From positions 1-64,000 of the forward strand of contig LLEY01000225.1 in assembly GCA_001414485.1 (NCBI GenBank): a DNA stretch of 64,000 nucleotides, read 5' to 3'. The stretch comes from Calycina herbarum. Taxonomy: Eukaryota; Ascomycota; Leotiomycetes; Helotiales; Pezizellaceae. The position numbers and the translations under genes were made by a program. The notes under the pieces are model-generated. The model had not been told where the DNA came from and did not search any database. It saw nothing but the letters and a program-made list of their open reading frames with translations. Each line of letters starts with the position of its first letter. Within the stretch, counting starts at the first letter, position 1. Below, piece after piece: positions 58,101 to 64,000 of this stretch.

Positions 58101-59365
58101 ACTTCCTAGAACTCTTAGTAGAATAACTATATAGAAGTACTAAAGTTAGTAGTCTATTTAGTAGCTAATATATATATTCGGTTATAAAACACTATATACT
58201 AAAGTATAATTTACTCTAATAAATTATAGATCTTATTAGATTGTTTATCTTAGCTATCTTATACTCGATTATACTATTTAGATAATAGTTATATAGTAGT
58301 AAGAGTTTAATCTAATACTCTTTCTTCTTAAGTATCTACTTTACTATTATACTAAACCTACTTCGTCTAGAATTATAGTAAAAGTATATATACTTCTATT
58401 CTATCTCTATCTCTACTAGTACTATAATCTCCTTAAGTATAAGCTATACCTCTTTCTAAGTCTTTAACTTTATAAGACGGATCTACGAGTTATAAGTAGC
58501 GTTGTCTATAACGAATAAGAAGTATTAGTATTCTTAAATAGAGTTTAAAAGCTTTTTAGAGATACTAGTATAAAGCTTAAATCCTCTTTTATCTAATCTT
58601 AATTTAGTAGTTTTATAGTATTTAGCTTTAAGCTTACTAGCTAGATAAACTTTATAAGTATAATCTCTAGAACGACGAGGTGTTTTAGTAGTAGAAAGCG
58701 CTATCTAATTCCTTAAATAGTTCTTTAGTACTTTAAGAGATTTATAGCTTATATATCTAAATCGGCGATATATTAATTTCTATACACTCTTCTCTATATC
58801 GTCGATTCTTTCTTCTCTTATATAAGTTATAAAGATCTAACTAGTATTCTATACTATATAGAGTATATTCGTATAAGACGAAGTAAGTACTACTCTGCTA
58901 TTCTTAAGTACTTAAGAGTAATCCTTCTCGAAGTAGACTTTTAGTTTCTCTTTTATAAGAATCGGTATATTAATAAGTTTATAGCTAAAGTCTAGGACGT
59001 ACTAGACGTCTTTTAGCTAAAGAAGTTCCTCTTTTAAAGTTGTAATTTAGATTAGTCTATAACCGATAGCATCGTAGGTTTTACTACTAGTATTACCTAC
59101 TTTCCTAGGCTCGTGCTAAGAATAGTAGAATACCGAGTTTTAACGATAAGCTTTGAAGATATAGTAGATACTATACGAAGTAGATTTGTAATAGAGGATA
59201 AGAATAGAGTAGCTAAAGTTAATACTATTTTAATAGAATTAGTAATTCTAGTAATAGAGGTAATAGAGATAGATTTATCTAGAAAGTAGTCTAAATCGTC
59301 GGGTTTTAGATAAATAAGAATATAGAATTAATAGTATTAATTACAGATAATCTAAGCTTATAATC

Positions 59366-59522
59366 TATTAAGAATAGAGGATAAAAGTAATAGTTTTAAT
59401 CTATATATTAATAGATTCGATAATTACAAGTCTAAGTTATCTATATAGATAAATAGTCTAAATATATTCTAAGAGCTTATTAAGTACTAAGATTTAGCCT
59501 CTAAATCACCTGATTTCTAACA
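59366..59522 (-). repeat. 5' LTR of the copia element, RIP-mutated
   Basis: 157 bp mate of 54990-55146 with dozens of transitions of the RIP type. It is followed by CTTTT. Confidence 0.9.
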
Positions 59523-59690
59523 CTTTTACTAGTTACGAGATTATCTAAGTAAAAGAAGAAAAGGGTTTCTAAGTTAGAGCTAGACTAGATAGGTAGGTCT
59601 AGTTCGTCTCTGTTTAGCTAAGCTTAGAAAGTATAATCCTTCTCTCGTCTTATATTAAAACAAGATATAGCTTTAGAGAGTCGACAGTAC
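59523..59690 (+). pseudogene. HET-domain pseudogene, 3' part, right of the copia element
   Basis: After the right LTR the sequence reads RDYLSKRRKGFLS and then AGT-TAG-AGC-TAG-ACT. With RIP undone at the stops this is the PSWSWTG-type C-terminal motif of HET proteins. The frame joins the 5' part if one T of the target run was lost. RIP mutations extend from the LTR through this exon to about 59700, whereas the 5' part is unmutated. Confidence 0.72.
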
Positions 59691-59790
59691 TTTTAAAAGA
59701 GTTTATAAGAATATTATATTACAGATCATCTATATCATCTACAATACATCCTCCCACCCCCAAACCAAATCAAAAAAGCCTCTTTCTATT

Positions 59791-62700
59791 CTACTTCCTC
59801 TTAAACAAGCCCCCCAAACCAGCCAGCCTCCCCTTGCCCTTCGGCGTATATCCCTCCTCCTCAATATTATGCTTCTCAATAATATTCAAGAACACCTGAT
59901 CCAGCGTCGTCCGACTAACAGCATAATACTGGATCCCCATCTCCTCACTCCGATCCTCCAAAAACGTAATCAGAGCACCAATCCCCCCTTTATTCCCCCG
60001 CTCAATGCCATCCTTCTGCTCCCCAATCTTGTTCTCTTCCGAAATATCATCAACGCCATCAACTCCCGCTATCAGACCTTTCTTCTCTTCTTCTTCTTCT
60101 TGAACTCGTTCAGAAACCGAGAACCGTATCTGCCCATGATAAGTCCTCTCCTCAATCACAGCTCTCGGAAAGTTCTCCCCAATCCAACTCCGTAGCCGCG
60201 AAATCTCACCCTCATCAGTATGAGGCGCAGATTTCAGCACGAGATGTACATAAAAACTGCCCCCATGAACCTTCCTCAAATAATCCGTCGTCCCAAAAGC
60301 CAGCATCCTCTGAGCCATAATCCCCGCCCGACTCGCCAGCGCATCAGCTTCCTCCATAGAATGGGTAGTAAGCAAAAGACTCCGTCCAGGAACAACAGAC
60401 GCCAGAATCTCCCACATCTTTCGTTTCGCTGCTGCGTCCATACCGGAAGATGGCTCGTCGAGTAAAAGAACGGCGGGGTTACCGATGAGTGCTATCCCGA
60501 GAGATAATTTCCTCTTATTACCACCAGAAAGTTGGGCCGCCATCCGTGAAGAAAAGGCTTGTAGACCAACCGCCTTAATGACACTGTCTACATTCTCGTC
60601 CACCTTCGCAACACCCCGGACTCTCCCATAAAATTGAAGATGTTCCCGGCAAGTCATGACATCCATAGCATCAAACTGCGGGCAAACGCCCAACTGACTC
60701 CTCGCTTTCGCACGTTGTTTCCCAATATCCACATTCCCCACAAAGACCCTGCCTCCATTTTTACTCGGTTGGATATCTCCCCGGATCAAAGAAATAGTAG
60801 TACTTTTCCCCGCCCCATTCGGTCCCAACAGCGCAAAAACCTCACCACGTCTAACGCCAAAATTGAGATTATCAACCGCGGTCATACGGCCGAAGGATTT
60901 GGTGAGTCCAATGACTCTCAACCCATCGTTGGTACTACTGATTCGTTCCAGTTCATCCGCTTGTTCTTCGAGGGAGATTATTTGAACGGGCGCGATGGCT
61001 GGGGACCCCCGAACACGGCGGTACCATGCTAGAATGGAGCCGGAATCGTACCAAAGGAGGACGGCGAAAAGGAAGAGAATCTGGACGATGAGATACAATA
61101 TAGGCCCGCCATATTGAAGAATGCCGCCAGGTGTAGTGGAAAGATCGCGATCCGAGCAAGTGGTGGAAAAGAGATTTAATGCGACGAAAAGAGCTCTGAT
61201 TACATTTCCGATAGGCATAACGATCGAGACGACAAAGTTCACAACAAGAAGTAAATCGTCGATACGATTAATTGGCTAGGTGATGTCAATCAATTGAATT
61301 CAAGTCAGGGAAAGGAGAGGTACATACCGCATAGGTCAAGGTAACCAGATACCCGATCAAATAAATCAATAAGAGTACTGCCTGAGCAGCTGCCGTAAAT
61401 GCGAACGCGGAAAGTGTAGTTCGAGCGAATAGCGATACCACATACGCCAGCAATATAGAAGCCATACCATAAAGAGCGAGAATGAGGAATAAGTAACCAA
61501 CATGATACCACGCTGACGAAGATGTGGCGAAAATAATGATACTCAGAGCGCTAGAGACAAGAACGAAGAGAAAATCGAACCCCAGATATGCAAGCCACAG
61601 AGGCAAAGACCGGACACCATTTGAGTACTCAAGATCTCGGATATTCCGAATTCGCTCTATGGTTGGGTATAGAGCAAAGAACCCTGGGTAAGCAGCCAGT
61701 GCCAATCCAAAATAAACAACGAGTTGAAGAGATTTTCCTGTTGAAGGTGCCCAAGGAATATCAAATTCAGAGTACTGGGTTGAGATACTGACGTTTGTCA
61801 ACAGTATATCAAGTACATTGTGTCCAAATATTCCAAAGTAAATGCCGCGATCTCCGAGGTATGCAACTGTGGGGGGAGAAGTATCATCTCCAAGCCAAAT
61901 CCCAGCCGGTCTGACAAAAGTAAAATTCGTATCGATGTAATTGTTGAATTGATCTAATGTGTCGACTAGTTGAATGACCCTTTCAACGTCTGTATCTAGA
62001 GGTATGGGGATAGGAAGCTGCTGTTGAAACAGTGCCCTAGCCGTCATGAGGGATACCTTGGATGAAGGCCCGATAACAAGATTGAGTCTCTGAACAGTTA
62101 TGAGACTTTCAACGTCAGAAACCCTGGAATTGTCAACAGGTGAGCATCCAACAGCCCTGAAATCCTTCAAGAATAAGGTGACGAGTCCGGCTGCAATAAC
62201 TGGCAGGAGGAATGCACAAATATAAGGAAGATAATTCCTCCTCAAAATGGTATATCTCTTTCTGAACAGCACCCAGCATTGTTGGAAGGGGCTGATTCGC
62301 TTCCCGGTATGTAACCCTAGAACGTCAAGACGGGCTTGTGGAGTTACTGCCTCTCCTAAATTTTCGTCTAACACTTCTGTAATTTCAGAACGTGGCTTTT
62401 CATCTACTATGGTGTTGTTCGGGGATTTTGCCTCATCAGCAAGTTGAAGGAATACTTCCTCGATCGTCGGCCCAGAAAGTTGGTAATCTGACAACCCATG
62501 CTTATCCAGATATCTGATAATATGCGCAGCTTCGCCCGATGTGGAAGCGGTGTAAGTCGATTGCCCAAAAGTATCATATCTTTCTGCGCCCTCAATATGT
62601 GGTGACGATTGACCAGGAGGTAGGTGGAGATGGATTCGATAACCACCACCAAGCTTTTCTTTCAGCTCAACTGATGTTCCCTGTGCTCGCAACGTCCCTT

Positions 62701-64000
62701 TGGAGAGAATAAACATTCTATCTGCCAACAAATCCGCTTCGTCAAGGAAATGGGTGGTCAAAATTAGGGTTCGAGAACCTCTCTCCGCGAGTAATATATT
62801 CCAAATCTTGCGGCGGCTAAGGGGGTCTAGTCCGGACGATACTTCATCAATACAACAGACGGCACTGCCTCCTGTAAACATTATTGCGAGTTGAAGTTTT
62901 CGTTTCTGGCCGCCTATTGTCAAATTATAAAGTTAGTGTACTGCTTTTATGAGTAAATCAACAGGTTGAGTGTCTTTGAACCAGAGACGGATTTTCCAAT
63001 GATCGACAGGTAATAGACTTGTGTCCCAGAATTCTCGAGACAATAAACATATTGGCCCAGGACTTCTGGAACACCCCAGTAAATTCCTTTATGACTTGTC
63101 ATCCATCTACCTCCAAGGAACTGACTTACCTGAAAGAGTCTTTGCTTTTGCCGAAACCTTGCGATCCAGATCAACCGCCTGTACCAATTTCTGTAAAGTT
63201 TCCTTTGTGTCGTGTTGAAGTGGCGATTTAAGACGATTGAAAATACGAATATGCTCCTCGACCGTAACCTCGTCCCAAAGTACGTTTTTCTGTGGAGCGA
63301 TTCCAAGACCACCTTTTCCATTTACAGTGATAGATCCACTTGTGACCTTGTTTAAACCAGCTATAGAGTCCAGTGTGGTACTCTTCCCACTGCCATTTGC
63401 GCCTAACAATACACAGATCTCACCTTGTCTTGCACTCAAATTCAAGCCATTAACTGCGACTACAGTAGGCTTCGGGTTTCGTGTAAACGTCCGGCGTAAC
63501 CAGGTGGTTGGGTAATGTTTAGTGAACTCTTGCAGACTGACTGTCTCGTTTCTGGAGGCCATGGGGGAATCCTCATTGTCAATCTCGACAATTCTTCCTT
63601 TTGATGCCGTGCCAAATAAGGACTTTGAGACCCATGCTCCAATCAATGGATACAAGAATATCTGTAGAATCAAGAAAACCCACAGAGCAATTCCGGGAAG
63701 CTGCCATGGGTTTTGCGGAGCACCATGAACTAAGTCCGTTGCCATTTTCTGGCGTTCGTATCGAGCCATAAACATTAAGAAGAATACATAATTGCAGGGT
63801 GCAAACAATAAACTTAGAACAGCAACGGTACCAGAGTCTTTGGCATTGATTACTTGAGCCAGTACTCCGAGTAATAATGTCACCAGAGCAACCGTAATAC
63901 CACTGAGCTGTGCTTTCTTGAAAAAGGACGCACCAAGAAGTGAGAAACTTGTGAGAGCTAGACCCGCTAATACGTGATATACGATCACGATGGCCATGGA
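59791..64000 (-). CDS. ABCA-type ABC transporter (full transporter), partial at window edge
   Basis: Minus exons 64000-63130, 62913-61328 and 61275-59791; introns of 216 nt (62914-63129) and 52 nt (61276-61327). The N-terminal part continues beyond the window. Visible order: membrane segments (LAGLALTSFSLLGASFF, VLSLLFAPCNYVFFLMF), the first nucleotide-binding domain with Walker A LLGANGSGKSTTLDS, Q-loop GIAPQKNVLWDEVTVEEH, signature LSGGQKRKLQLAIMF and Walker B CIDEVSSGLDP. A second membrane domain follows with about six helices (LAAYPGFFALYPTIERI, FLILALYGMASILLAYVV). The second nucleotide-binding domain has GPNGAGKSTTISLI, GVCPQFDAMDVMTCREH, LSGGNKRKLSLGIAL and LLLDEPSSGMD. This layout is that of subfamily A, which moves lipids. 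The intron at LSG/GQ was placed by restoring the signature motif. Confidence 0.93.

Larger units (their letters stand above)
54990..59522 (-). mobile_element. Ty1/copia LTR retrotransposon inserted in the HET gene, RIP-mutated
   Basis: Direct LTRs of 157 bp lie at 54990-55146 and 59366-59522, with inverted TGTCA/TGACA ends (TATTA/TAACA in the right copy). The flanks carry CTTTTT/CTTTT, an imperfect 5-bp target duplication with one T difference. A purine tract (CATGGGGGAGTG on minus) lies just inside the left LTR, so the element reads minus. Minus frames show copia order: RNase H with ALSTIDLEISAISKGVREVV, then YYNNKAAIQLYKNTKF and TKHLYIRNN near 55500-55700; reverse transcriptase near 56800-57100 with LFINNILII for the YVDD region; integrase and Gag farther right. 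Stops are RIP type from about 55420 rightward. The left LTR and about 270 bp inside it are unmutated. Confidence 0.9.

Overview
This window is a chromosome end of a filamentous ascomycete (Pezizomycotina). It opens with a (CCCTAA)n telomere and continues into about 31 kb of AT-rich DNA in which CpA and TpG are strongly depleted and TpA is enriched, the signature of repeat-induced point mutation (RIP). From about 31.1 kb it becomes ordinary fungal gene space, with short introns of about 50-70 bp, GTRNGT donors and CTRAY branch sites, and several HET-domain genes. The introns, HET genes and RIP point to Pezizomycotina. Leotiomycetes is possible, but I cannot prove the class from sequence alone.

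Bases 1-31,100 are a graveyard of mobile and helicase genes. From the telomere inward they are: an OrsD-type telomere-linked helicase gene cut off by the telomere before its helicase domain; a Ser/Pro/acidic pseudogene with an in-frame 98-codon duplication; a Ty3/gypsy LTR element (6068-11568, minus strand) with perfect 5-bp target duplications, sitting inside a copy of a local repeat family; a second, chromodomain-bearing Ty3/gypsy element (12221-18259, plus strand) with its own perfect target duplications; a superfamily 1 helicase pseudogene with a C-terminal zinc-knuckle array (minus); a divergent SNF2 helicase pseudogene (plus); tandem repeats of about 422 bp; a T22 tract; an internally deleted Fot1/pogo transposon bounded by inverted repeats and TA; and a GC-rich hairpin at the border.

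Bases 31,500-42,500 hold intact genes: a secreted CAP/PR-1 protein, a large disordered protein, phosphopantetheine adenylyltransferase (CAB4), an ER protein disulfide isomerase ending in HDEL (MPD1-like), exosome subunit RRP41/SKI6 and SAGA subunit SGF29. CAB4/MPD1 and RRP41/SGF29 are divergent pairs sharing 390-400 bp promoters.

Bases 43,300-59,700 are accessory and decaying: an F-box-like pseudogene, a HET-domain pseudogene, a damaged secreted zinc-metallopeptidase gene, an actin/Hsp70-like gene, and a second HET pseudogene split by a Ty1/copia element (54990-59522). That element has one unmutated LTR and one heavily RIP-mutated LTR. An ABCA-type transporter runs off the right edge.

The most notable signal is that three unrelated genes (CAP, F-box-like and HET) carry 135-160 bp introns that are clearly homologous to one another, with shared 5' blocks, internal blocks and branch-site blocks. 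These look like introner-like elements, mobile introns, active near this telomere.
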